64,000 nucleotides of DNA from Cercis canadensis (Eukaryota; Streptophyta; Magnoliopsida; Fabales; Fabaceae), in assembly GCA_003255065.1 (NCBI GenBank), contig QAOA01000553.1, forward strand, positions 320,264-384,263. Reading direction: 5' to 3'. This document shows positions 1 to 12,397 of this stretch, piece by piece. The translations under genes were made by a program, and so were the position numbers. The notes under the pieces are model-generated. The model worked only from the letters and a program-made list of their open reading frames with translations. It was not told where the DNA came from and made no database searches. Position 1 is the first letter of the stretch, and every line of letters begins with the position of its first letter.

Positions 1-353
1 TTTAAAGATCCTTTATCACTTCTCTGTATTAAAACTTTAAAAAACCTATACAGATTCTTCTGAAACTGTGTGGTGCAATTATCATCAGTGGACATGTGAA
101 ACTCATAGCTTAGCATATATAGGATAAGGACGTTAGTGTACCTTTTCTTTTCAATGGGCAAATCATATGTACTTCTCACTTTTCAATTTATCAACCACAC
201 AGAGCTAAAGACTAACACCTGAAAGAAATTGAAATTCCAATTCTTCCATGTAAAATGATCATACAAGATTAGTCAACAGAAACCCAAAATTGATGACTTA
301 TCAGAGAAAGCACCGATAAATATCTGACTAACTCTTCTTCTTTCAACTTGCAG

Positions 354-452
354 GCTAGAGTATCCAGGAGTTGGTCCAGAGTTAAGCTTCCTTAAAGACA
401 GTGGTCGTGCTGAATTCCACTCTGCAACTGATGAAGAAGCTCTTGATGGTAC

Positions 453-495
<43 letters not shown>

Positions 496-780
496 CAACG
501 TCTCCCAGAAAAACTAATAGATGAGTTGAATTTATGCTTTTTTAAAGATCTTAAAATTAATATTGTGAATTAATACCTGCAGCGTACGAAAGATTATGCA
601 AATTGGAAGGTATATTTCCATCGCTGGAGGCTGCACATGCATTAGGTTTCTTAGAAAAGCTTGTTCCTACCTTACGCAGTGGGACCAAGGTCATTGTAAA
701 CTGTAGCGGGCGTGGAGACAAGGACACAGCCATAGTTTTCAAGCACAGAAGATATGATGGAGAATTCAACGCGCTCTAGA
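354..780 (+). CDS. TSB: Tryptophan synthase beta subunit, 3' end (partial at window edge)
   Basis: These are the last two exons (354-448 and 583-780) of a pyridoxal-phosphate enzyme that joins indole and serine to make tryptophan in plastids. Seen: exon one reads [20 protein letters not shown], a conserved TrpB stretch; exon two reads through [19 protein letters not shown] to the phosphate-gripping SGRGDKD motif. The acceptors (ag at 352-353 and 581-582) and the donor (gt at 449-450) keep frame. The 5' exons lie left of the window. Odd points: after GRGDKD the usual VxTAIKYL end is replaced by [17 protein letters not shown], so the C terminus is diverged or the copy is decaying, and the intron holds a run of 37 A. 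From this fragment I cannot tell whether the whole gene is functional. Confidence 0.8.
455..491 (+). repeat. Poly(A) tract, 37 bases
   Basis: An uninterrupted A run just downstream of the splice donor in the last intron of the tryptophan synthase beta gene. Its exact length is likely unreliable in sequencing. Confidence 0.9.
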
Positions 781-1900
781 GTTTTGGATTTGGTGGGAAG
801 AAATCTCCTCCATTCCTTAGTAGTGGGAGTGTGGGACCCCCCAAAAAAATATTTAATTTCAACTTATATCCCTAATGCAAAAATTTGTACTCCAATATCT
901 GGAAAAAATTTCTTAGATAGCGGTAGAATCTTGACAAGCTTAAATAAAATTATTGTATCTTTATTTTCAAGCCAAAATCTTAAGATTAATTTAGGTGGCA
1001 TTTGAATGTATTATAAGTGTACTAAAAAAAAAGAATGTAATGAATAATTACATATAAATGAATATATGAACATTTATCTTTTTATTTTACTTCAAACATT
1101 TTTCTACTCGTATTCAAATTATAAAATAAGTAGTAAGGATTATATCATTTACTCTAATTTAAAATAAGAATATTAAAAACATTATCTTAAATATAAAATA
1201 TCAAAAAGAATTTTTTTTGGAAGGTTACTAAGTTATCAACTTAATTATCGAATGAAATTGAACTATTCTGATTAGATATTATTTTTTTAGAGGTTTCTGC
1301 ATGAAGGGACCACCGTCCTAAGGCCGATGGGAGCTGTTGTCTGCGAAAGTGACATGATATGATAAGGTTGTTTGATGGTTAAAGGTAGCACCAAAAGGAG
1401 CACTTGTATCCATTAAAGCCACAACGAAAAGAAATTGAAATGTAATATAATATAATAGGACGAGATAGAAATTTGTGGGTATTGAAGGAAGTTGGTATTA
1501 ATGTAAGATAAAATAAGGTGCAATTGCAAAGCTGAATCTTGTGAGTGAATTCTGAGGCCATTCGCCTATTTCTTGATGGGACCACGTCTATATCCTACCA
1601 TGTGCTTGTGTTTGGGTAGGTAGGCACTACGAACTGGCCATTCATATTATGGACAAGTAATGCAGTTTGTTTAAGCCCATCATTCTTGACTTTGAAAAAA
1701 AAGGATGTCACCATTTCTTTTTGTAATAGAATGGTAATTTCGCCCATGTCTCATTAAGGATATAAGATACAAATTCAAAGGAAGTAGAGAGAGAGTAGAT
1801 CCAAGAAGAAGGAAAAGCGATTACTAAAGGAAATAACTAATCCAACCAAGTTATTTCACGTAAATCAAGAGAAAGTGATAAAAGATTTTGCAATTTTGCT
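781..1900. other. Intergenic, no gene recognised
   Basis: AT-rich DNA downstream of the tryptophan synthase gene. The reading frames present are short and have no recognisable protein features. Only poly-A/T stretches are visible until the inverted-repeat element that starts at about 1910. Confidence 0.6.
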
Positions 1901-1909
1901 CCCATTGAT

Positions 1910-2385
1910 GGCTCTTTGATAAGAATATAAAAATTTAAAAATAATTTTATATATTTATTATATTTTTTAATTTATTTATCTTAATATTAAACTTTAAAAA
2001 AAAACAAAACAAAACATAACCTAACATGTGAAAACCATGGAACATGTCATTTGCCAATCTGCGTATCCCCATGTGATCACTTCTTCTTCCTTTATTTTCT
2101 CTTTCTTCCTCATTTTTATTTTCTCTTTCTTCTCCACGTGACCACTTCTTTCTTCATTTTCCTTTTTCCAAAACAAACACGTTGTTTGACATTTGACATG
2201 TCCCCACCAAATGCATAAAGTGACATATGACATGTCCAATGGTCTCACACATTAAACTCTATATTTTTTTATTTTTTAATATTTAAAAAAGTATAACAGT
2301 AAAATAAATAAATTAAAANTAACATTAAAAAATATAATAAATGTATAAATTTATTTTTAAAATGCTATATTCCGATTAAAAAGCC
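1910..2385. mobile_element. Non-autonomous Mutator-like inverted-repeat element
   Basis: The outer 85-95 bases at each end are imperfect inverted repeats, AT-rich and sharing the core TTTATTATATTTTTTAAT. The element is flanked by an exact 9-base direct repeat, CCCATTGAT, at 1901-1909 and 2386-2394. Nine-base target duplication with long terminal inverted repeats is typical of Mutator-like elements. The interior has no transposase and carries tandem-like TTCTTCTT/TTTCTCTTTC tracts with CACGTGAC and CATGTGATCAC boxes. One N (2319) lies in the right arm. Family assignment is by structure only. Confidence 0.7.
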
Positions 2386-2394
2386 CCCATTGAT

Positions 2395-2795
2395 CCATGA
2401 GTTTAATGAAATACAAACAGTGAATTGAACAATAAGTGCTCATAAAGAGTGTGCAGTATGAAATGCCAATACGTGCTCATTAAGACTGAAGTATGAGTAG
2501 CTCAGGAAGAATTGTTTCACAACCCTGCCCCATCTCAAATAAAATTTAGTCGTTTTGAGAGCTGATTTGGAGGCAATTACAGCAAGGATGGAAGAATTGC
2601 AGGTTAAAATGTAACCTCTCGCTGCAAGATAATAATATGCATGTTACCAGTTCAACTATACATGTACATGATTCTGGCATGAATGAAGCCATGGTATCGC
2701 AAGAGCCAAACTCTACTTTTTTAAAAATAAAATAAAAATGAGGAAGACCATACACTAAATGGAAAGTTACAGTGCACAAAACCGGTCAATTTCAG
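2395..2795. other. Region downstream of the PCFS4-like stop codon
   Basis: This lies 3' of the PCFS4-like gene (minus strand), so it probably includes its 3' untranslated region. No coding sequence is recognised on either strand. Confidence 0.5.
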
Positions 2796-5700
2796 TCAAC
2801 TCCGCATTCGTTTTCTTTGGCTACCCTCTTCATTGGTGCCCTGCATACGAAAGATTTAAAAAAGAAAATGAGAACAAATGTATACTGAAGAAAGCTTGGC
2901 AGCAAATGCATTACCACGAGAAAGGAAAAAAAATTGGAACACCAGATACAGTAAATCAAACTGGCAAGCCAGCAATTCCAAAAGTAAGAGGTACAGAATT
3001 TTGCAATTCTATGCCATTAGAGTGCTTTTACAATCTAGTAAAAACAATGAAGCTTATCATATAAAAGCTTATAAAGCATGACGTCCACATCTTGTAACAT
3101 GATCTTATCCTCATCCAAACTCGTGAACATCCTTATCTTTCCTTTTTTATTTTTTTTCTATATAATCAGACGATGAATATCCTTATTTTGAGATCCAACG
3201 CATTTGTATATTAGCAAATTGTATTGGAAGAAATCATTCTTCACCTAATTACCAGTAGAGAAAGTGCAAACACTTCTTTCAAGAGCATTACATTCTAGAA
3301 CATTGAATGTTCATTCATGTTCACTCAAAGAAGACTCAACTAGACATGATCAAGAATGGACGGACTGAAAACATACACAACCAACGACTAGCAGCAATAT
3401 TAATCCCAAACATAGGTGTAGGCTAAAAGAGTACCCAAATGACAAATCTATTGAAAGCCTCCACCTATCTTCCCTTTTGTTAAATGCCCCAAATTTGGGG
3501 TCAGAAAGCACATTAATTATGGACAATTTCATGGTGACCCCTTTCATCTACTCCTTTATTAGGCACGAACCCCAAATAATTTACAGAAAGATATGTAAGA
3601 AAGAATCAGAGGCAGACTAGGAAAAACTGTGGCCACTGAATATGTTTTAAAGATCAAAATGTTATCCAAAGAATTTTCAATGAAACCAAAAGCTCAAATG
3701 TATAAGACAGTAATAGAATCAGAAATACATACCCCTTCATCCTGTCCAAAATCTTCAGGGGGATCCATACTAGACTCGGATCTACATTTGGCATGAACAA
3801 TGGGACCTAACTGAGACCTATCCATGCCTGCTATTGCTCCCTTGGGTGCATTGAGGTATACAGCTCCTTTATACATCCATTCCTCCGTTTCATCACTGTA
3901 AAATTCATCAAATGGCTCTCCACATAATGCACATGTAGTCTGATCCTCATCAGCTGGCACAGCCAACTCTTCATCATCTTTCTTTTCCTCTATTGTCTCA
4001 GTTGGCAGAAAACCAGGAGCAGCCTCTGTCCCCAATGCCTCTGCACCACTAAGCCACATTCTCTGACTGACAAACCACTTACGAGAAGGTTTCTGCTTAC
4101 GACTTTTAGACATTCGGTTCTTTGTCACATGCCAATCCATATGACTACTGTGCTCCTCTTGACACTTAAATCGGAGGCCACAGGTTGTGCATTGTCTAGG
4201 AAGATCAGTATATAAGGCACTAATGGCAGACTCATGACGAACTTTCAGAACATCAGGATTAAACTCAGTCCCAACAGAATCCTGTGAAAATAAATTAACT
4301 GCATTTGTGATACCATCTTAGACTGCACAGAAAATCAACAACAGAAGCGAAGGAAGAGGAAAGATAAATGAAATTATGACAGATACCTGTACAGAAGATT
4401 GTTTAGTCAATGAGATCAGACCTTGAGCCATCAGAGAATCAATCAAGCCAGAAAATACACCAGCTGGCTGTTGGCTTGATACAAATGGGCTAGGATTTGG
4501 ATGCGGTATCATTTGTGATGGAGCAAGAGGGAGACCTGGAGGTAAAGGAGGCAAGGCTGCCCCCTGTAAATGAAATGAGTTATTTGCAATATTTGAGACT
4601 GGTAAAGGGAATTGTACAACAGGTAATGTATTTGACACGGCTGTACTTATAGCAGCACCATGCCCTTGCGAAGTAGTGACTTGTCCACGGTTTTGCTGGT
4701 TTAATGAAATCAGCCCAGCAAGTTGATTAGGCAACTGCGGTAGCTTTGGTTTACTTGGATCCTTGTTCTCAAGGGTATCCAACTGCTGTTCAGGCACAAG
4801 CAGGTATTTATTTGGACCTTGATTCAGAATGGCGTTACTAGCATTTCTTGTCTCAAACTGACTCCTAATATGCTTTTGGAAAGGAAAAATTGGATTTATG
4901 GTGGGTGGACGAGTTGCATGAACATTTATGGGAGGCCTCATCACAAAGGGTGAGGGCAAAACTGGCGGACGAACCTCCACATTAGACTCAAGACCAGATG
5001 TGCCCATTCTAGATACAGAAGTTCGAATCCCATATGGTTTAACATCAGCATTAGGAATGTTATCAATAGGAGACATCTGAACATTCCTTGCTCGCCCTCT
5101 ACCATTAAAAAGGCGTTGCGAAGAATTAGAAGACTGATGCAAAATATTCCATGCATCATGAGGATGGCGGGAGCCCAGATTCTGATTTGTCTGAGTTTGA
5201 AATCCAGATACCTGACCCAGTGATCCACGACCATACTGCAGGAAGAAATTTTGAAATTTTAGTTCTACCAGCAAGATATTAGGAAGTCCTATTTCCTTTC
5301 ATTTTATAACGAAAACTTAGGTTCCATCTTGATAATGAAAACGTGTAATCCAAGCTTAGAAATCAAGAAAAGAGCAAAAAGCCATTAACTATCCCCAACA
5401 AAAGGCTACTCTATATTTAAAAAAAAGAAATTCCATATTGCAGATACAAAAATATTGTATAGAATGTAAGACAAAATGGGTATGGCGATTAGAACATGAG
5501 TGCATGAATGCCAGACAATGAAACTAAGCTTCCCAAATAAATTAACTAGCAATCTTTATAACCAGGGAATTATTGCTAGATCTTGATTCATCAGTAGCTT
5601 CTGATTAGTAACATATTCAAACAGCATATTTTAAGGAAAGAAAAAATCCAACATAGGATAAAAACAACTAATGATCAAAAGAATGACAAAGAAAAGTTGA

Positions 5701-8700
5701 GGAAGCATACACCCGAAGAGGCAATCACATCATCTGCTATAACAGAAGAATCTTCAACTAGAGGAAGCTGAGACCGACTTGACCAACTGCTCCTGGTATC
5801 CTGATCCAAAGAAGCTGCATTAGCTGCACCAAAACCAGGTCTTTCTCTAGAGAGAGCAATAGTTGATGGCAGAAAACCATTATTTCTATTATGATCTACT
5901 AATGTGGGGCTCATATCTTCCCAATCAAATTCCTCCTCTTCACTATTCTGCCATGATGTTGATACCACCTTCTTGTCTATGCTATTTACATCCAGCCGTT
6001 CAACCAACAAAGGCTTAATGCTTGAAGTTTCTATGCTTTTGTCACTGCCATATGCATCAATCAGAGCTCTTGGACTTTGACGTTGAAGTCCATTACTAAG
6101 GCTGTATGTTTTAGAAATTTGAAATCGACTGCGACCATCACCAGAATAGGGTTTTCGCTGCCATTCACTCAACTCCTCATCTCTACCTATTGTTTTACCT
6201 AGTCCATAATCAAATGCAGGATGAGAAGGAGACTCTCTGTCAACTGCCCTGCCAGTAGAATTCTCAACTGTATACTCATCTATAGATGCTGATAAAGGGG
6301 AAGAGGCTCTTCCAAGCCCACTAGTTAAAGATGGATGCATCTTACTAGCTCCAAGGCCAAAACTTGTTTGAACTGCGCTTCCTGTACAATCCAACCTTTC
6401 ACCTGTCACCTGTGAGGATAAAACCAACGTTCTGTCAGAATGCCATTCATCATAACCATTAGCAGGTTTTTAACTATATAAGGGTTGAAAATATTTCTGC
6501 TGTAGAATATTCTACAGTGATCACTTTTCAGCTTGTTTCTCTCTCAACACCAGACAGAATATAAAAGGTAAGACAAACAGAAGACAAAAGAAATGTGAGG
6601 GGAAGTGCTATGTGTCTCACTGGTTTGCTAAGAGAATTGAGAAGTATCTACAGAGGTCATTTGTGTCTGCATATCATGTTGCTAGTGATACTAACAGATA
6701 AACTGATTCTGTTCCCATGTTAATATGCAACTTGGAGAGACAGATATAGATAAGCTTTAATTTATTCTCTATGCCCTTCTCCTTCTGATTCAAGGGAACT
6801 AGGACCACAAATTGATGAGGAACAGTAGCCACAAACCACGCTTCATGCTTAATAGAGGGAACTTAGCGAATGGGGGAAGAAACAATACAAAAAGAAGGTT
6901 AAAAATTTCATAAAAGCCCACAAAATTCACAGCCTGCCAAATAACTCAACAAAAAAACGAATCATGTCAAATTGACATCCCCAACATTAAGATTCCAACC
7001 ACAGGAAAATACTATTCTCAATTTTGAGAATCAAGAATAAAAAAAAAAAAAGGTAAAAACTATTGTTGGGAAGAGAGGGAATGAAGAACACAGATCCTCA
7101 GTGTTTGAAATGGTATAGAGGCACTTTCCAGTAAGATTAGTTTTGATTACACGTACACACTTCTATCATGACAAATACATGGTTCGTAGTGGCTTTGCCT
7201 GGTAAAAGGCTGCAGTCCACCCTTTACATTTTGGAAAGATGAAGATTTTAACAAAAAGCTTACACTATCCACAGATGAGGACTCCAACTGCCGCAAGTAT
7301 TTTGGATTAACATGTATGCCATGAGTTGGTCGAGAAGATTCAGACACCCTCAGGGGATTAGTGTTTGATGATTGACGATTAGCTGCTTGAGAAAATTGCA
7401 GCTGAGCTTCAATCTTGCGCAGGACAAAAGCTGGAAACACTGTTGACCAGGTGCCAAAAAGATGGCGCATAGAATTATGCAAATTAGGCTGAACCCGCTT
7501 GTAGGCCTCACAAAAAACCTAGGAAAACAACAAAATCAAAAGTTTTAATACGATAACAGAATAATTCACTAATTTAAGATGGTAATGCACTTCTGGTCAA
7601 CCTACTTCAGGTAGACGTGAAGAGAAGTATCTAACATAATCCCGACCAATATTCTTCACAATACTGTCCAAAAGATAGAGCGAAGGAAGCTTTTGCTCCA
7701 CGGAAACCTGCAAAAGACCAAGTTCAAACAATTGAAACCCCATAAAACAAATGGCAGAGCCAGGTATTTAATTGGAGGTAAGAGACTAAAGAAAAATAAA
7801 AATGATAATCTTTTCCTATATATCATTCATCTAAAATATACAATGAACCAAAAAAATTAAATAACTAGCCATCCTCTTAACAACAAACTCAATTACAAAT
7901 AGCAACATCATTGCATAATGTGTTCCTTCTAGTAATCTCAACATATTTTACCCAATAAGTAAATAGTTATTGACATAAATCTTAAGAACAGGTTCAACAA
8001 AGTCAGAAAGAAACTCAAACACAGATCCAACTTGAGAAATTACAGAGGTAGCAGACATGAACAGTTGTAAGGATATTGTGGGCAAAAATAAACAAAGCTT
8101 TCTACTCTAATTTCTGCATATTGCAAAACATTTTTTTTCTCCAGAAAAACCATAATCATAACTCTCTTCAGATAACAAGCCAGAATCTTTTCATAATGAT
8201 ATACTATTGCATTTTGAGTGCCATTAGAATTCTATATGTTGGATCTCAACTTCAATATTTTTCAGGTACACCCCTTTAATAATAAGTCATGTCGATTTTA
8301 GAACTATTTCTTCTACTTAAAATGCCAGTACCTACAAACTGTTGATATTAGATGGATTATTATAATATTAATCAATTGAAGCAAAACCCGCTGCTTCCTT
8401 CAGTGACCCTTATTTTTCTGATAAATGGTAAACAAGCTCTTTGCTCACTGTTACATCACGCAGTTAGAGAAAAAAAAATAGAGTACAGGGGGGAAACAAG
8501 AAGCGCTGAAATTGTGAAACTCAATTGAATTGGAACTTTGAAGCTAATTTTTCCAAATTAACGCAACAAAATAAGGTCGTTAAATTAAAATCCTCTCGGC
8601 CCTTTTAGGTATTAAGAACGAAACAGCAAAACTTAAAATTCGAAGAACTAAACCAAAATTATAATATTCGAAGTTGCAAAGGCCGAAACAACAATGAAGG

Positions 8701-9160
8701 GATGAATGTAACCCAAAAGAAATTGGAAGATGCTTTGATCCCAATGTATTTACAAACGGTGCAAAAGATTGAAACTTTCCGCATCTACAAAACAGACCTC
8801 GAGAATCCGGTTGCAAATTGCATCAGCAATGCCCTTGCCGTGCACCCTCTGCTCTCCAGCAATGATGGTAAGATCCGTAATGATGGGCTTCGAATTGAAG
8901 GTAAGCTCTGACAATAGTAGTTCGTAAAGTTGCACAATTTCTTTAGTATTGGGTGGTGGCACGTCATCATCAGAAGAAGACCTCAGTTCATCATCCCGTT
9001 CCTTGAGCAAGGCCTTGAATCGGTCGAGTATCGAAAGAGGAGGTTTCTGCCCGATCTCATTGGGCATGGATTTTGCGTTCGCAGAAGAGACCACTCGCTC
9101 AGTGGGAAACGCCAGAGGTCTAGGGTTTTCTCGGGAAAGCAACAACTTCTGTGAGTCCAT
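2796..9160 (-). CDS. PCFS4: Pcf11-like polyadenylation and cleavage factor homolog 4
   Basis: Nuclear pre-mRNA 3'-end processing factor. Seven coding exons (5' to 3'): 9160-8798, 7707-7606, 7518-7264, 6409-5711, 5235-4387, 4281-3733, 2840-2796; together 953 residues, in frame throughout. Residues about 45-195 form the RNA polymerase II CTD-interacting domain ([43 protein letters not shown]). Residues about 240-750 are low-complexity Ser/Pro/Gln-rich. The C-terminal part has two zinc-binding modules, [19 protein letters not shown] and CALCGEP..HAKC, with conserved [11 protein letters not shown] between them. A 15-codon last exon encodes [14 protein letters not shown] and stop. In Arabidopsis PCFS4 promotes alternative polyadenylation of FCA and hence flowering. 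The start is the first ATG before the conserved domain. Least certain: the 5' edge of exon 4, where another AG lies 7 bases downstream. Confidence 0.9.
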
Positions 9161-9420
9161 ATAATCAGACTCTCCGCAGAGAACAAGTAAGGGCTCGGGT
9201 TAGGGTTTTGATGTTACCCCACCTGAAAACGGTGAGAACTAAATCAGGGTTTTTCTCTTCCACCATCGAAGGAGATGGAAACCGACGCCAACGTGAGCGA
9301 GAGAGAAGAGATAAAAAGGGAGGGGTGTAGTCTCGAGTGAGGGGTTAAATTTTACTTATACAGAATTTGCAGGGAGGGGGAAATCGTTGTCGTCAAAACA
9401 AAACGACGGCTCTTATCCAG
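9161..9420 (-). promoter_or_regulatory. Probable 5' UTR and proximal promoter of the PCFS4-like gene
   Basis: This lies directly upstream of the PCFS4-like ATG on the minus strand. It is relatively GC-rich for this window and purine/pyrimidine-skewed, with an AGGGTTTT telo-box-like word near 9203. No clear TATA box is seen. Inferred from position. Confidence 0.4.
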
Positions 9421-9774
9421 AAAGAAAAAATATAAAACGACAGCTTTCAATCAAACGGTTATTGAGTTACCAACTATTCTGATTCTGACCCCATGGAATC
9501 TCCAAACGGCAACTATGCCTGTTCGAAAGCAGAACCCCTGTAGTTATTAACGTGAGTTTTGATACGCTTTGACTCTTCTTCCTGTGTGAGTGCTAAATGC
9601 CCAATAAAGATCAGCATTAACGATTCCAATTAACTAGTTTAAAAAGGATGCAACATTTTTTAACTCTATGTTGGGCCTTGTAGATTTTCAATTTTCAATT
9701 TTTTTCAAACAAAAATATTTCGTATACTCTTATAATATTTATGTTTATCCCATCAAAATTTCAATTGTTTTTAA

Positions 9775-9949
9775 CGGATTTGAATTTGATTATGTCACTT
9801 GAGTCATATTACTCAGATCTGAGTCGTCCATTTCATTAAAGCTCATTTAAACCAATAAAATTCATTAATATTTAATAGTTGAGATGAACTATAATAAAAT
9901 AGATTGCTCAAATTTAAACAACATGACTCAAGTGACATGACCAAATCCG
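9775..9949. mobile_element. Small fold-back MITE, copy 1
   Basis: A 175-bp unit with long imperfect inverted arms. The left arm contains TATGTCACTTGAGTCAT; the right arm carries its reverse complement, ATGACTCAAGTGACATGA. The whole unit could fold into one hairpin. A second member with the same architecture is at 18124-18284. No coding capacity; target duplication not determined. Confidence 0.65.
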
Positions 9950-10245
9950 AGTCTGTTTCTCACCTCAACCAAATTTAAGCTTTTCATTAACATTTCAATA
10001 AAATATTTTAAGTTCACATCAAAAATATATATATATTTTAAGTGCAAATAGATAGTTTTTTTTTTTTCCAAAATAAAACATAAGAACGTCATTTTGAAAT
10101 TTATGTCATCTTCAAATGTTTTATTTAGGGGAACATCTTCAAAATTTTCTACTCCTGTACTCGCCACATATAATTGAAATGTGTCAACATTTTTGCCTTT
10201 CCCTAACTATCTTAGAGGGGAAGAAAATAAAAATCTCTAATATTT

Positions 10246-10566
10246 TTATTCTGATTAAGCTCATGATGTTGATCAAGGAGAAATGTCTATTGTACCATAT
10301 TCGTTGATCCAAATTACTATATCAAAAACTAATGTCTTATTATATATAGAGACCCACATCATAATATTTCAATGCCATGCATTTGATCTTCCATTTAGCA
10401 ACAATAAATATTTTAAATGCAAATAGCTGGTTTTTTTTTTTCCCAAAATCATAAGAAAGACACTTTAATTTTATTTTTTTGTCCATCTTCAACATTTTCT
10501 CACTCTCTAATCATCTATGTAATCCATATGTACAACTTTATATGCCCATCCCTTACTACCTTTTAA
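10246..10566. repeat. Direct repeat copy A abutting a single N
   Basis: A 321-bp non-coding segment that is nearly identical to 10568-10888, with N at 10567 exactly between them. At least three substitutions are visible (for example CTGATTAAGC versus CTGAGTAAGC). Most simply an unmerged contig overlap rather than a real tandem duplication. Confidence 0.85.
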
Positions 10567-10567
10567 N

Positions 10568-10888
10568 TTATTCTGAGTAAGCTCATGATGTTGATCAAGG
10601 AGAAATGTCTATTGTACCATATTCGTTGACCCAAACTACTATATCAAAAACTAATGTCTTATTATATATAGAGACCCACATCATAATATTTCAATGCCAT
10701 GCATTTGATCTTCCATTTAGCAACAATAAATATTTTAAATGCAAATAGCTGGTTTTTTTTTTTCCCAAAATCATAAGAAAGACACTTTAATTTTATTTTT
10801 TTGTCCATCTTCAACATTTTCTCACTCTCTAATCATCTATGTAATCCATATGTACAACTTTATATGCCCATCCCTTACTACCTTTTAA
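10568..10888. repeat. Direct repeat copy B following a single N
   Basis: Partner of 10246-10566 with the same 321-bp length. The sequence continues into unique DNA at its right end, while copy A is continuous with unique DNA on its left, as expected for two overlapping contig ends. Confidence 0.85.
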
Positions 10889-12160
10889 GCCTCTCGCTTA
10901 AATACTATTGGTTGACATGTGGAATTATCCTTTTTTTTGTTTTTTCTCGCTCTCCATGTGTAATAAAACTATTAATAACATTTGTCAATGAATGTTAGTT
11001 TAACTTATAATAATCGAATTACTTCGCTTATAAAACTTAAGTTTAAATTTTATTATGAGTAATCTTTTTTTGGTAGGCAAACTATAAGCCTTCACTAAGG
11101 CTTATAGTATGTATTGACATTGAAATTGAGTAGTCTTCCTTTACTCTAAACTTTATTATACCAAAAAAAAAATTAACAACATTTTAATAGTTAAAAACTT
11201 AGAAACAGCACTGTAATACATACTCATCCATTAAATTGTAATTTAATGAGCTTTATCTTTAAAAATAAATTAATTAATTATTGGGCCATGGACCAGACTT
11301 AGTAGCCCACAAGTCCATAGCCCAAAATTAATAAAAAAATGTTTTTTTTTAAAGCAAAAAACACTCTCGTCCGTAAGTTTTAGGAGAAACTGAAACGTTC
11401 ATACGCTTATACAACCACAAAAAAAAAAAAAAAAAGGGCCGAGTGGGAATTGAGAAAGACACATTGGTGAATGAAATAATAGTCAGGAAATTATATGTTT
11501 ATAGATTTTTGGACAATTAGCAATTTGAACATTTTAAATATTACTTACATGTAAATAGTTTATAGTGAATTGATAAATTATTTTGGGGAATGTAAAGGTA
11601 AAGTGAAAATTTTGTAATGTTAATATTGAAAATAGATTATCAAAAACCAATTTTGATTATAAGTCTTGAAGCTACGTTAATGAAAAAGATTAATCTAATT
11701 ATTTGAAAGTATATAATATATTAATACATTTTTTTTTGTGTTTTAACGTTAAGGATATCCTTGTGCCAGTTTTTATATACCGATATTAAATTATTTTTTG
11801 ATCAATTTTAAGAGTGCATTTCTCGTATCAACCTAGTGTATTTAAAAAAAAAAATAAATTAAGTGCNTATTTAAAAAAATAAATAAATTAAGTGCTCGCT
11901 CTAAAAATGCTAATGTCATAAAAGTCATATGAGACACAAAAGGCATTTAGCACAAACGAGTACTTGATTAAAGCTAAACAAAGGAGTGTTTATTAAAAAA
12001 TATTATTGTTCCAATAAAAAATTATTATTGTTTGGCTTTAGCAAAATTTGGATCTCATATGTTGAAAGTTGAAAAATGGTTCACATAATATTATACATAA
12101 GCATGTAGAATATACAATGCATTTTTTTATTTTTTTACATGAAAAAGAAAATCTATAAGT
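10889..12160. other. AT-rich intergenic region
   Basis: No gene recognised. It holds homopolymer and A/T simple tracts and a short 27-base duplicated end around N at 11867 (copies at about 11839-11866 and 11868-11894). Confidence 0.6.
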
Positions 12161-12164
12161 AATT

Positions 12165-12345
12165 TTTTTAAGGAGGATAAATATATATACGTAATTTTTA
12201 TATTTTATTATTTATAAATATATTTTATTTTTTTTTTAAAATAAATTTAAAAATAATTAATTTATATATATATTATTCTAATTATTTGTATGTAATATAA
12301 CATATTACATAATACTAAAAATATATAAAAAAAATCCTTTTTCTA
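12165..12345. mobile_element. AT-rich MITE, family of 19033-19262
   Basis: A diverged copy of the AT-rich inverted-repeat family seen at 19033-19262 and 27690-27890. It has a run of A/T words ending in ATAACATATTACATAATACT, which matches the right arm of the 19-kb copy. Assigned by resemblance only. Confidence 0.45.
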
Positions 12346-12397
12346 ATCATAACAATTACCAAAATTGTGTATGCGGTTTTTTTTTTTAATAAGTTTT

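Noticed and set aside
455..491. Poly(A) run as the tail of a retroposed gene
   Set aside because: It lies within an intron just after a donor site, with no retrocopy next to it and no target duplication.
4941..5234. 97-codon minus-strand frame as an alternative protein
   Set aside because: It lies out of frame within PCFS4 exon 5, whose frame is supported by splice phases and the conserved ends.
10246..10888. A real tandem repeat of about 321 bp
   Set aside because: The N exactly between the copies and the same pattern at other loci make an assembly overlap the simpler explanation.
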